This document shows, piece after piece, positions 14,400 to 24,320 of a stretch of DNA of 64,000 bases (its first letter is position 1; each line of letters starts with the position of its first letter). The translations under genes were made by a program, and so were the position numbers. A model generated the notes under the pieces. That model did not search any database. It was not told the origin of the DNA and saw nothing but the letters and a program-made list of their open reading frames with translations. This DNA comes from an uncultured Paracoccaceae bacterium (GTDB lineage Bacteria; Pseudomonadota; Alphaproteobacteria; Rhodobacterales; Rhodobacteraceae), in contig CALJZN010000046.1 of the NCBI GenBank assembly GCA_937983405.1, positions 1-64,000 on the forward strand, written 5' to 3'.

Positions 14400-14840
14400 T
14401 CACCAGCGCCCGAGCGCCGCCTCGTCCTCGTCCCGGGCGGCCACCCAGGCGGCGCCGTCGCGGCCGACCTCCTTCTTCCAGAAGGGGGCGCGGGACTTCA
14501 GGTAGTCCATCAGGAACTCGGCCGCGGCAAAGGCGTCGGCGCGGTGCGGGGCGGCGGTGGCAACCATCATGATCGGCTCGCCCGGCAGCAGCGCCCCGTG
14601 CCGGTGGATCACGAGCGAGCCCTTCAGCCCCCAGCGCGCCGCCGCCTCGGCCTCGATGCGGGCGATGGCGGCCTCGGTCATGCCGGGATAGTGCTCGATC
14701 TCCATCCGCGTGAGGGTGCCGTCCGCGTCGCGCACGATCCCGGTGAAGGTGACCACCGCGCCGGCATCCCGCCGGCCGGCGATGAAGGCGCCGGCCTCGG
14801 CGCCGAAGTCGAAGGGCTCGGCCTGCACCCGGACCGCCAT
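14400..14840 (-). CDS. moaE: Molybdopterin synthase catalytic subunit
   Basis: VVTFTGIVRD, EHYPGMTEAAI, HRHGALLPGEPIMMVATAAPHRADAF, KSRAPFWKKE motifs. Confidence 0.95.
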   Translation of the reverse strand: MAVRVQAEPFDFGAEAGAFIAGRRDAGAVVTFTGIVRDADGTLTRMEIEHYPGMTEAAIARIEAEAAARWGLKGSLVIHRHGALLPGEPIMMVATAAPHRADAFAAAEFLMDYLKSRAPFWKKEVGRDGAAWVAARDEDEAALGRW

Positions 14841-14846
14841 CGCCCG

Positions 14847-15098
14847 CTAGCCCCCCGTCATCGGCGGGAAGAAGGCCACCTCGCGCACGCCCGCGAGCGG
14901 CGCGTCGAAATCGGCCAGCACCTGGTCCACCGCCACGCGCAGCGCCGAGGTGTCGGCGAAGGCCGCGGCATAGCGGTCCTCGCGCGCCCGCAGCTCCTCG
15001 ACCAGCGCCGCCACCGTCGCGGCCTGGGTCTCGACGCGCTCGCGCGGCAGGCCGATGCGTTCGCGGACCCAAGCGAAATAGAGCACATCAAGGCTCAT
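14847..15098 (-). CDS. moaD: Molybdopterin synthase sulfur-carrier subunit
   Basis: Small ubiquitin-like protein ending in FFPPMTGG; next to moaE. Confidence 0.92.
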   Translation of the reverse strand: MSLDVLYFAWVRERIGLPRERVETQAATVAALVEELRAREDRYAAAFADTSALRVAVDQVLADFDAPLAGVREVAFFPPMTGG

Positions 15099-15703
15099 CG
15101 CGGCCCCTCCCTCAGATGCGGCAGCGCCTTGAGGAAATAGTCGATCCCGGTGATCAGCGTAAGCCCCGCCGCGACCCAGATCAGCGCATGCCCGGTCAGG
15201 CCCGCAAGCCGGGCCGTCCAGTCCACCACCGCCCCGCCCTGCCCCCCGGCCGCCACCACATCAAGGCCGCTGGAGAGGAACAGGATGCCGATCGCCACCA
15301 TCTGCGCCGTCGTCTTCCACTTCGCCAGCGGCGTGACGCGCAGGCGGCCCGGGGTCGCGCCGAGAAACTCGCGCAGCCCGGCCACGACCATCTCGCGGAA
15401 CAGGATCGCGGTGGCGGGCAGCACCAGCCAGGGCGACAGCCCCGAGGTGGCGCACAGGACCGCCAGCGCCAGCACCACCATCACCTTGTCGGCGATGGGG
15501 TCGAGCATCGCGCCGAAGCGCGACTGCTGCTGCCACAGCCGCGCCAGGTAGCCGTCGAAATAGTCGGTGGCCGCGGCGCCGAGAAACAGCGCCAGCGCGA
15601 TCCAGTCGGCCCAGGGGCGGTGAAGGAACAGGAACATCACCGGCACCAGCGGCGCCGCGAACAGCCGCAGGATGGTCAGCAGGTTCGGGACGGTCCAGAT
15701 CAT
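15095..15703 (-). CDS. pgsA: CDP-diacylglycerol--glycerol-3-phosphate 3-phosphatidyltransferase
   Basis: CDP-alcohol phosphotransferase motif D-YFDGYLAR...FGAMLDPIADK; starts MIWTVPNLLTILRLF. Confidence 0.93.
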   Translation of the reverse strand: MIWTVPNLLTILRLFAAPLVPVMFLFLHRPWADWIALALFLGAAATDYFDGYLARLWQQQSRFGAMLDPIADKVMVVLALAVLCATSGLSPWLVLPATAILFREMVVAGLREFLGATPGRLRVTPLAKWKTTAQMVAIGILFLSSGLDVVAAGGQGGAVVDWTARLAGLTGHALIWVAAGLTLITGIDYFLKALPHLREGPR

Positions 15704-16126
15704 GCGCCCTCCATAACGCCAAGACCGCGCGGTGGAAAGCGGGGCGGTCGGGCCGGTGCGCCGGCCGGCGGTTGCGGGCGGCGCCGCGCTTGCGGGCATG
15801 TCCGCCGGCACCGCCGGCCGTGGCCCCGGCAGGCCTGCGCCCGGGCGGGACCCCGTCCGGCACGCCGGACGGCATCTGCAGATCGCCTCGGGCCGGGGCG
15901 GCGCGCCCGGCGGATGGCGTGCGGATTGCCCCTGTCCATGCCGGCCGCGGCGTGCGATGATCTCAGACATGGCACGGGGGCTGCGTCGCCGCCGACCGCG
16001 ACCGACAGGGCGGCGTGCGCAGCGCGGCCATCCGAAGCCCGGGGGCTGCACCGCAGGCCTGGGCAAGCCCGCGCCGCTCGGCATCACAGGCCCGGATCGG
16101 GGCAACCACAAAGGGAAGGGGCTGGC

Positions 16127-16381
16127 ATGGCACTTGAACATCTGCTCATCGTTCTGCTCGTCGGCGCGGTTGCCGGCTGGCTCGCCGGTCTGATCGTCAA
16201 GGGCTACGGCTTCGGCCTGCTGGGCAACATCGTGGTCGGGATCGCCGGAGCCTTCGTGGCCGGCCTCGTCCTGCCGCGGCTGGGCCTGGGCATCGGCCCG
16301 GGCATCGCCGGGTCGATCCTCCACGCCACCGTCGGCGCGGTGATCTTGCTGTTCGTGATCCGGCTGATCCGGCGGGCGTGA
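16127..16381 (+). CDS. GlsB/YeaQ/YmgE family stress-response membrane protein
   Basis: 84-aa Gly-rich membrane protein with GWLAGLIVKGYGFGLLGNIVVGIAGAFVAG. Confidence 0.88.
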   Translation: MALEHLLIVLLVGAVAGWLAGLIVKGYGFGLLGNIVVGIAGAFVAGLVLPRLGLGIGPGIAGSILHATVGAVILLFVIRLIRRA

Positions 16382-16403
16382 TGCGGGCCGCGCCCGCGGC
16401 GCA

Positions 16404-17554
16404 TCACTGCCCGCCGGGCGCGACCCGGGCGGCGTTCCGGCGGCTGCTGTCCGGGCCGGCGGCGATGAACCGCAGCCCCGCCAGCCGGTCGGACAGCCCC
16501 GGCGCATGGACGTCTTCGGGCGGCGCCGCGCCGGCTTGGGCCGCGCGGATCAGGGCGGCGGCCTCGGCATGCAGGGTGGCGAAGGCCTCGATGCTGCCCT
16601 CCCGGTGGCCGGCCGGGGTGCGCAGTTTGCGCAGCCCCTCCGCACCAGCAGCCGCACCGCCGCGGGTCAGCAGCCGGCGCGGCTGTCGGCCGGGGGGGTG
16701 ACGGCCCGGAGGTCGGGGTTTTCCTGCGCCCGGTCCCGCCCTCCTTCGGTGCCGCAGATGCGCAGGCTCAGCCCGTTCTCGTGCCCGACGGCAAGCTGGC
16801 CCGCCCGGAACATCCCGCGCGCCCCGCCAGCGAACCGCAGCAGGATGCGCGCATCGTCGGCCACCCGCCGCCCCGGCACCATCGACGACAGGTTGGCGGC
16901 CAGCTCTGCCACCCGCAGCCCGCTGATATAGCTGGCCAGATGCAGCGCATGGGTGCCGATGTCGCCGACGGTCCCGGCGCCCGCCCGCGCGGGGTCGGCG
17001 CGCCCGTCGGCCTGCCGGTTGCCGGGATCGGCGGGCGCGGCGAGCCAATCCTGCAGGTCTTCGGCCTGCACAAGGTGGATCTCGCCCGGATCGCCCGCGG
17101 CCGCCATCGCGCGCGCCTGCCGGATCAGGGGACAGGCGCTGTCGATGTGGGTCAGCACGAACAGCCTTCCGCTGGCCTTCGCGGCGGCGGCGATGGCCTC
17201 GCCCGCGGCCAGGGTCGCGGCAAGCGACCTGTCGCAGACCACATGGATGCCGGCGTTCGGGAAGGCCACCGCGGGCCCCGCATGCAGGCGATTGGGCGTC
17301 ACGATGGCGACCGCATCGATCCCGTCCGCCCGCGCCGCCTCGGCCCGGGCCATCTCGGCCCACCCGGCATGGGCGCGCTCGGGCGCAAGCCCCCGGTCGG
17401 CCGCCGACGCGCGCGCCCGCCCGGGGTCGGACGACAGCGCCCCGGCAACCAGCTCCCACTGCCCGTCCAGCCGCGCGGCCATGCGGTGCACGGCGCCGAT
17501 GAAGGCGCCGCGCCCGCCGCCGCCCATGCCCAACCGAAGCCTTCGCTCCATCAT
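16404..17554 (-). pseudogene. Gfo/Idh/MocA-family oxidoreductase, frameshifted and catalytically degraded
   Basis: N-terminal part in the 16667..17716 ORF (GMGGGGRGAFIGAVHR...GDIGTHALHLASYISGL). The C-terminus continues in another frame (RRLLTRGGAAAGAEGLRKLRTPAGHREGSIEAFATLHAEAAALIRA). Adding one C to the C7 run (plus-strand G7, 16692-16698) restores one frame. Confidence 0.8.
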
Positions 17555-17769
17555 CCCCGGCCCCCCCCGGCCCCGGAACCGCGGCGGTCTGCGCGCGGCC
17601 TGCCCTGGCCGCGGCAAGGTCGCCGCAGGCGCGGTCGGCCGTCCGGATGGCGTGCCGCGCGATGACGGCCGCGCCCTGCCCCGGTTGCGCCCGGGCCGCG
17701 CACGAAGCCCCCGCAATCGCCCTTTCGCTGCGCGGCGCCATGGTCCAGACTGGGTTGAAAGGAGTTCCC

Positions 17770-18561
17770 ATGCCCGAGACCCGCGCCCCCCGCCTCTGCG
17801 TGCTGATCGACGCCGACAACGTGCCCGCCGGCTATGCCGAGGCGATCTTCGACGAGATCGCGGCGTTGGGCGAAGCGAGCGTGCGGCGCATCTACGGCGA
17901 CTGGTCGGCCACGCGGCTGAACGCCTGGGCCAAGAAGGTGGCGACGCTGGGGCTGGTGGCGGACCAGCAGTTCTCGAACACCAAGGGCAAGAACGCCTCC
18001 GACATCGGCCTTGTCATCGCGGCGATGGACTTCCTGCACTCGGGCCTGTTCGACGGCTTCGTGCTGGTGTCGTCGGACAGCGACTTTACCCGGCTGGCCG
18101 CGCGCATCCGCGAGCAGGGGCTCGACGTCTACGGCATCGGCGAGAAGAAGACGCCCGAGGCCTTCCGCATGGCCTGCAAGCGCTTCATCTACGTCGAGAA
18201 CCTGACCCCGCGCGAGGACCCGGCAGCCGAGCCCAGGCGCGCCGAGCCCGCCGCGCGGCGCGAGGCCGAGCCGGCGCGCGAGGCCGCGCCCCCACGCGAG
18301 GCCGCCCCCCGCGACGCTGCGCGCGACAAGGAGCCGCCGGCGAAGGCCATCCCGCTCATCATCGCGGCGATGCGGGCGATCGACCCGGACGGCGAATGGT
18401 ATTCGCTGGGCCAGATCGGCCAGTTCATCACCCAGGCCAACCCCGACTTCGACACCCGCACCTACGGGGCGGCCAAGCTGTCGGACCTGATGCGCAAGCT
18501 GCCGCGGTTCGAGGTGCGGCCGGGGCCGGGCAACACGCTGATGGCGCGCGACGTGACCTGA
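17770..18561 (+). CDS. NYN-domain (LabA-like) protein with C-terminal OST-HTH/LOTUS-like domain
   Basis: LCVLIDADNVPAGYAEAIFDEI, DIGLVIAAMDFLHSGLFDGFVLVSSDSDFTRLAARIREQGLDVYGIGEKKTPEAFRMAC; C-terminal winged-helix-like region. Confidence 0.88.
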   Translation: MPETRAPRLCVLIDADNVPAGYAEAIFDEIAALGEASVRRIYGDWSATRLNAWAKKVATLGLVADQQFSNTKGKNASDIGLVIAAMDFLHSGLFDGFVLVSSDSDFTRLAARIREQGLDVYGIGEKKTPEAFRMACKRFIYVENLTPREDPAAEPRRAEPAARREAEPAREAAPPREAAPRDAARDKEPPAKAIPLIIAAMRAIDPDGEWYSLGQIGQFITQANPDFDTRTYGAAKLSDLMRKLPRFEVRPGPGNTLMARDVT

Positions 18562-18567
18562 GGCGCC

Positions 18568-19188
18568 TCAGCGCACCCCGTAGCGCGCCAGAAACGTCGC
18601 CACCGCGCCGTCGGCGACCCGGGCAATCTCGGCCTCGGTGAAGCTGCGCTGGACGCCGCAGATCACCCGGTCGAGGATGTCGGCGTGGCAGAGCACCGCG
18701 AACTGGTCGGCGGCCAGGTCCACATCGTCGATGGCAAGCTCGCCGCGGGCGCCGGCGGCGCGCAGATAGTCGCCGATACGCGCCCGGGCCAGCGCGGGGC
18801 CCGCCTCGTAATACTGCTGGCCGAGCTCGGGAAAGCGGTCGCTCTCGGCGATGACGATCCGCAGCATCCGGCGGCCGAAATCGGACAGCAGATAGGCCAG
18901 GATGTGCCGCGCGCCGGCGCGCAGAACCACCGCCGGCGGCTGCGTCATGTCGATCATCTCGATCGCCGCATCGGCGCTGCGCCGGCATTCGCTGCGCAGA
19001 ACCTCGACGAACAGCAGCCGCTTGTCGGGGAAATAGCTGTAGAGGGTCGCCTTGGAGACCCGCGCCTCGCGCGCGATGTCGTCGACGTTGGCCCGCTCGA
19101 ACCCGTCGCGCAGGAAGACCTTGCGCGCGCCGTCCAGCACCTGGGCGAACTTGCGCCCGTGCCTGACCTGCGGGGGGCCGCCGTCCAT
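18568..19188 (-). CDS. TetR/AcrR-family transcriptional regulator
   Basis: HTH FERANVDDIAREARVSKATLYSYFPDKRLLF. Confidence 0.92.
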   Translation of the reverse strand: MDGGPPQVRHGRKFAQVLDGARKVFLRDGFERANVDDIAREARVSKATLYSYFPDKRLLFVEVLRSECRRSADAAIEMIDMTQPPAVVLRAGARHILAYLLSDFGRRMLRIVIAESDRFPELGQQYYEAGPALARARIGDYLRAAGARGELAIDDVDLAADQFAVLCHADILDRVICGVQRSFTEAEIARVADGAVATFLARYGVR

Positions 19189-19283
19189 CCGGTTTTCCTC
19201 TGATCCCGCTTGGGATATAGACGCTGCGGTTCAGTTTTCGCAAGCCCGCCCGGCGCCCTTGCGCCCGCAGCCGCGCGGGCTAG

Positions 19284-19300
19284 TTTAGAATCGTTCCAGA
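19284..19300 (+). promoter_or_regulatory. Candidate ICE (Irr-binding) motif upstream of mbfA
   Basis: TTTAGAA-TCG-TTCCAGA matches the remembered ICE consensus TTTAGAA-N3-TTCTAAA at 12 of 14 positions; 11 bp before the ATG. Confidence 0.55.
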
Positions 19301-19311
19301 AAGGGCGCGCC

Positions 19312-20289
19312 ATGATTCCCGGTCTTTCCAGCCGTCGCCGCTTTGCCGACCTCTCCGAACGCGAGATCCTCGCGCTCGCGATCTCGTCCGAGGAGGACGA
19401 CGCGCGCATCTATCGCAGCTATGCCGAGCGGTTGCGGGGGCAATACCCCGCCTCGGCCGCCGTCTTCGAGGCCATGGCGGAGGAGGAGGACGAGCACCGC
19501 CGCCTCCTGATCGAGCGTCACCGCGCCCGCTTCGGCGACACCATCCCGCTGATCCGGCGCGAGCATGTCTCGGGCTTCTACGCCCGCCGCCCGGTCTGGC
19601 TGGTCGAGAACCTGCCCATCGAGAAGATCCGCGAGGAGGCCGAGGCGATGGAGCGGCAGGCAGCGCAGTTCTACGCCCGCGCCGCCGCCGCTGCGACCGA
19701 TGCCGAGACCCGCAAGCTTCTGGGCGATCTGGCCGCGGCCGAGGCCGGCCATTCCAACCTCGCCGAGGCGCTCGCGTCCGAGCATGTCACCCCCGATGCG
19801 GCCGATGTCGAGCGGCGGGCCGCGCGCCGGCAGTTCGTGCTGACCTGGGTGCAGCCGGGGCTTGCCGGGCTGATGGACGGCTCGGTCTCGACGCTGGCGC
19901 CGATCTTCGCCACCGCCTTCGCCACGCAGGACACCTACACCACCTTTCTTGTCGGGCTGGCCGCCTCGGTGGGCGCGGGCATCTCGATGGGCTTCACCGA
20001 GGCGGCCTCGGACGACGGGCAGCTCTCCGGCCGCGGCTCGCCGGTCAAGCGCGGGTTCGCGAGCGGGATCATGACGACGGTGGGCGGGCTCGGCCATGCG
20101 CTGCCCTACCTGATCCCCGACTTCTGGACGGCGACGACGCTCGCCATCGCCATCGTGTTCGTCGAGCTCTGGGCGATCGTCTGGATCCAGAACCGCTTCA
20201 TGGACACGCCCTTCTTCCGCGCCGCCTTCCAGGTGGTGCTGGGCGGCGCGCTGGTCTTTGCCGCGGGGGTGCTGATCGGCGGCGGCTAG
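19312..20289 (+). CDS. mbfA: MbfA-type membrane-bound ferritin-like / VIT1-CCC1 fusion (putative iron exporter)
   Basis: N-terminal ferritin-like E/EExxH motifs (SSEEDDARIYRSYAERL...MAEEEDEHRRLL); C-terminal VIT1 membrane domain (MDGSVSTLAPIFATAFAT...ASVGAGISMGFTEA). Confidence 0.88.
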   Translation: MIPGLSSRRRFADLSEREILALAISSEEDDARIYRSYAERLRGQYPASAAVFEAMAEEEDEHRRLLIERHRARFGDTIPLIRREHVSGFYARRPVWLVENLPIEKIREEAEAMERQAAQFYARAAAAATDAETRKLLGDLAAAEAGHSNLAEALASEHVTPDAADVERRAARRQFVLTWVQPGLAGLMDGSVSTLAPIFATAFATQDTYTTFLVGLAASVGAGISMGFTEAASDDGQLSGRGSPVKRGFASGIMTTVGGLGHALPYLIPDFWTATTLAIAIVFVELWAIVWIQNRFMDTPFFRAAFQVVLGGALVFAAGVLIGGG

Positions 20290-20296
20290 CAGCCGC

Positions 20297-21571
20297 CTAT
20301 TCGGCCGCGTGGGGCACCGCGCGGGGCGGGGTCGCCGCGTCCTCGCATGGCGCGGTGGCGTCCTGCCGCAGGGCTGCGGGATAGAGATAGTCGCGCGTCA
20401 GCGGCACCGCCTCCTGCCGGCGGGCAAGCTGGATCTGGAAGACGCACTGCCCGTGGTAGCGGAAGGCCATCTCGCTGCCCACGAGGTAGAAGCGCCACAT
20501 CCGGCAAAAGCGGTCGTCGTAGAGCTCGCGGATGCGGTCGAGGTTGGCCTCGAACCGCGCGCGCCAGGCCCGCAGCGTCAGCGCATAGTGCAGCCGCCAC
20601 ACCTCGATGTCGGTGGACCACAACGCCTCGCGCTCCACCGCCGCCATGGTCTCGGACAGGGCCGGCACATAGCCGCCGGGGAAGATGTATTTCAGCATCC
20701 AGGCGTTGGTCTTGCCCGGCGGCGACATCCGGCCGATGGTGTGAAGCAGCGCCACACCGTCCTCGGTCAGAAGCTCGCGCAGCTTGCGGAAATAGGTGCG
20801 GTAGTGCGGGGCGCCCACATGCTCGAACATGCCCACCGACACGATGCGGTCGAACTGCCCGGTGACGTCGCGGTAGTCCACCAGGCGAAACTCCACCCGG
20901 TCGGCCAGCCCCGCCGCGCGGGCGCGTTCGGTGGCGACCCGGTGCTGTTCCTCTGACAGCGTGATGCCCAGCACCCGCGCGCCATGGTCGCGCGCCAGGG
21001 TCAGCGCCAGGCCGCCCCAGCCGCAGCCGATGTCGAGCACCCGCATTCCGGGCCTCAGCAGCAGCTTGGCCGCGATATGCGCCTTCTTGGCCGCCTGCGC
21101 CGCCTCGAGCGACATGCCCGGCTCGCGGAAGTAGGCGCAGGAATACTGCCGGTCGGGGTCGAGGAACAGCGCATAAAGCTCGCCCGACAGGTCGTAGTGG
21201 TGCGCCACGTTGCGCCGCGCGCGGCGGGCGGGGTTGATCTGGTGCAGCCAGCGCAGCGGCACGCGCAGCGCTTCGGCCGGGCGGCGCCACCACACGCTGT
21301 TGCCCGCCGCGATGTTGCGCAGGGCAAGCGCGAGGAACCCCTCGATGTCGTCGCCGTCCACGGTGAGCGTGCCGTCCATGTAGGCCTCGCCGACCGCGAT
21401 CTCGGGTGTCAGCACCAGCCGCCGCGGCAGGGCGGGGTCGGTCAGGCGGACCGTGACCGGCGTGCCCGTGCGGTCGCCGTAACTGCGCACGCGGCCGTCG
21501 GGGAAGTGCAGGCTGAGCGTTCCGGCCTTGAACAACGCGCCGGCGAACTGGTCGAGCAAGGCTGTCCACAT
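20297..21571 (-). CDS. cfa: Cyclopropane-fatty-acyl-phospholipid synthase family methyltransferase
   Basis: [55 protein letters not shown] motifs. Confidence 0.9.
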   Translation of the reverse strand: MWTALLDQFAGALFKAGTLSLHFPDGRVRSYGDRTGTPVTVRLTDPALPRRLVLTPEIAVGEAYMDGTLTVDGDDIEGFLALALRNIAAGNSVWWRRPAEALRVPLRWLHQINPARRARRNVAHHYDLSGELYALFLDPDRQYSCAYFREPGMSLEAAQAAKKAHIAAKLLLRPGMRVLDIGCGWGGLALTLARDHGARVLGITLSEEQHRVATERARAAGLADRVEFRLVDYRDVTGQFDRIVSVGMFEHVGAPHYRTYFRKLRELLTEDGVALLHTIGRMSPPGKTNAWMLKYIFPGGYVPALSETMAAVEREALWSTDIEVWRLHYALTLRAWRARFEANLDRIRELYDDRFCRMWRFYLVGSEMAFRYHGQCVFQIQLARRQEAVPLTRDYLYPAALRQDATAPCEDAATPPRAVPHAAE

Positions 21572-21790
21572 GTGCCACCTCGGTCGTCGGGTCCGGGTGC
21601 CGGTGCCCCCCATCCTCCGCGCGGCCTCTCCGTCATGCGCCGGGGTGCGACAGGCGGGCGCACTATAGTCAGCTTGCGCCGCCCTGGCAAACCCCACGGC
21701 AGCCCGCCCGGCCGCCGCGGCCCGCCGCCCTTGACTTCGCCGCCCCCGCAGGCTTCATCCGGGCGGTCGCCTGCCCCGGGAGTGCCGCCC

Positions 21791-23566
21791 ATGAACGCCT
21801 ATCGCAGCCACACCTGCGCCGAACTCCGCCCCGCCCATGTCGGCGCGGCGGTGCGGCTTTCGGGCTGGGTGCACCGGCTGCGCGACCATGGCGGGGTCTT
21901 GTTCCTCGACCTGCGCGACCATTACGGCATGACCCAGATCGTCGCCGACGAGGGTAGCCCCGCGTTTCCGGCGATGGCGCGGCTGCGCGCCGAATCCTGC
22001 GTGCGGATCGAGGGCGAGGTGACGGCGCGCGACGCGGCCCTGGTGAACCCCAGGCTTCCGACCGGGGCGATCGAGGTCCATGCCCGCAGCGTGGAGGTGC
22101 TGGGCCCGGCCGAGGAGCTGCCGCTGCCGGTGTTCGGCGAACCCGACTATCCCGAGGACACGCGCCTCGCCTACCGCTTCCTCGACCTGCGGCGCGAGAC
22201 GCTGCACCGCAACATGATGCTGCGCTCGAACGTCGTGCGCTCGATCCGCCACCGGATGTGGGCGGCGGGCTTCACCGAGTTCCAGACGCCCATCATCACC
22301 GCCAGCAGTCCCGAGGGGGCGCGCGACTTTCTCGTGCCGTCGCGGCTGCATCCGGGCAAGTTCTATGCGCTGCCGCAGGCGCCGCAGCAGTTCAAGCAAC
22401 TCATCATGGTGGCGGGCTTCGACCGCTATTTCCAGATCGCCCCGTGTTTCCGCGACGAGGACCCGCGCGCCGACCGCTCGCCCACCGACTTTTACCAGCT
22501 CGATGTCGAGATGAGCTTCGTCGAGCAGGAGGATGTGTTTGCCGCGGTCGAGCCGGTGATCCGCGGGGTGTTCGAGGAGTTCGGGGGCCGCCCGGTGGCC
22601 CCCGACTGGCCGCGCATCGCGTATCGGGATGCGCTGTTGTGGTACGCCACCGACAAGCCCGACCTGCGCTGCCCGATCCGGATGCAGGACGTGAGCGAAC
22701 ATTTCCGCGGCTCGGGCTTCGGCCTGTTCGCAACGCTGCTGGAGACCCCGGGCAACGTGATCCGCGCCATTCCCGCCCCGGGCGGCGGCAGCCGCGCGTT
22801 CTGCGACCGGATGAACGCCTTCGCCCAGGCGCAGGGGCTGCCGGGGATGGGCTATATCCTGTGGCGCGCGGACGGGGGGGCGACGGTCGGCGCCGGCCCG
22901 ATCGCCAGGAACATCGGCGAGGCGCGCTGCGAGGCCATCCGCGCCGCCCTGGGCCTGACGGCCGGAGACGCCGCTTTCTTCCTCGCCGGCCTGCCCGAGA
23001 CCTTCATGCCTGTCGCCGCCAAGGCGCGCGTCGAGATCGGCCGCGAGCTGGGGCTGTTCGACGAGCGCCGCTTCGCCTTCGCCTGGATCGTCGACTTCCC
23101 GATGTACGAGCGCGACGCCGAGACGGGGCGCATCGAGTTCTCGCACAACCCCTTCTCCATGCCGCAGGGGGGCATGGCGGCGTTCGCGGGCGACCCGCTC
23201 GACATCCTCGCCCACCAGTACGACCTGGCCTGCAACGGCTACGAGCTTCTCTCGGGCGGCATCCGCAACCACGACCCCGAGATCATGGTCAGGGCCTTCG
23301 CCGTGGCGGGCTACGGCCGCGACGAGGTCGAACGCCGCTTCGGCGGCATGCTACGCGCCTTCCGCTACGGCCCCCCGCCCCACGGCGGCTGCGCGGCGGG
23401 CATCGACCGCATCGTGATGCTGCTGGCCGACGAGCCGAACATCCGCCAGGTCATCATGTTCCCGATGAACCAGCGCGCCGAGGACCCGCTGCTGGGCGCG
23501 CCGTCCGCGCCCAGCAACGAGCAGCTGCGCGAGCTCGGGCTGCGGGTGGTGCCGAAGGACAGGTGA
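21791..23566 (+). CDS. aspS: Aspartyl-tRNA synthetase
   Basis: 591 aa; [42 protein letters not shown]; class II motif [24 protein letters not shown]. Confidence 0.97.
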   Translation: MNAYRSHTCAELRPAHVGAAVRLSGWVHRLRDHGGVLFLDLRDHYGMTQIVADEGSPAFPAMARLRAESCVRIEGEVTARDAALVNPRLPTGAIEVHARSVEVLGPAEELPLPVFGEPDYPEDTRLAYRFLDLRRETLHRNMMLRSNVVRSIRHRMWAAGFTEFQTPIITASSPEGARDFLVPSRLHPGKFYALPQAPQQFKQLIMVAGFDRYFQIAPCFRDEDPRADRSPTDFYQLDVEMSFVEQEDVFAAVEPVIRGVFEEFGGRPVAPDWPRIAYRDALLWYATDKPDLRCPIRMQDVSEHFRGSGFGLFATLLETPGNVIRAIPAPGGGSRAFCDRMNAFAQAQGLPGMGYILWRADGGATVGAGPIARNIGEARCEAIRAALGLTAGDAAFFLAGLPETFMPVAAKARVEIGRELGLFDERRFAFAWIVDFPMYERDAETGRIEFSHNPFSMPQGGMAAFAGDPLDILAHQYDLACNGYELLSGGIRNHDPEIMVRAFAVAGYGRDEVERRFGGMLRAFRYGPPPHGGCAAGIDRIVMLLADEPNIRQVIMFPMNQRAEDPLLGAPSAPSNEQLRELGLRVVPKDR

Positions 23567-24320
23567 TGCTGCATCGGTTGCGCGCGGCAGGCTTCGACGT
23601 CGAGACCCGCAACCACGCGGCGGCGATCCTCTCCGCCGATTTCGCCGAGGCGACCGAGGCGCTGGCGGGCGCGCTTTTGTCCTTTCGCATGACGGCGCGG
23701 CACCTGATCCAGGGCGGCGGAGGACACGCCGAACCGACCATGCGCCTTCGCGATGCGCTGGTCGGGCTGGGGTGGAGGAAGCACGTCTTTTCCATCCGAA
23801 GCAGCGTGGACGGGCGGGACCAAACTGCGCTTCCGCACGAGATCGACCACACCTGCATGGCGTCCGCAGGGACGATCGCGCTGGAAATCGAGTGGAACAC
23901 CAAGACCCGTTCTTTGACCGGGACCTCGAGAACCTCCGGCGGCGGCATGCCTTGGGCGCGATCTCGGTCGGCGTTCTGGTCACCCGGGGCGCGCGCCCGC
24001 AATCGGCGCTGACGTATATCGTTGCACGGGCGATCCGCGACGCAGGCCTTCTTTCGGCCCGGGACCTCGAGGGCCGGGGTGTGAAGGAGCGCACCAGCCG
24101 CCAGAGGGCGACCCTGCAGCGGCTGCTGAAGGGTCAGGTTCCCTTCGCGGACGCCTTCGCGCGCTCTTTCGTGTCCGACAAGTATGGCGCGGCCACCACG
24201 CACTGGACCAAGCTGGCCGAGCGTGTGGCCCGCGGCGTCGGCAACCCCTGTCCGCTGCTGCTGGTCGGCCTTCCGCTTGCGGTGATTTCCGACTACTCCG
24301 CCGCCAGCGACGCGTTGTAG
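23566..24320 (+). pseudogene. BglII/BstYI-family type II restriction endonuclease, frameshifted
   Basis: First part 23566..24012 ([22 protein letters not shown]...EIDHTCMASAGTIALEIEWNTK). Continuation in the -1 frame inside ORF 23772..24320 (KDPFFDRDLENLRRRHALGAISVGVLVTRG...). One missing G at about 23904 (AAG[G]ACCCG) explains the break. Confidence 0.8.

Noticed and set aside
15700-15975. 91-aa minus-strand ORF upstream of pgsA
   Set aside because: Arg/Pro-rich low-complexity translation with no recognisable motif.
23895-23915. Programmed ribosomal frameshift in the restriction endonuclease
   Set aside because: No X-XXY-YYZ slippery heptamer at the junction; a simple 1-bp deletion explains the data better.
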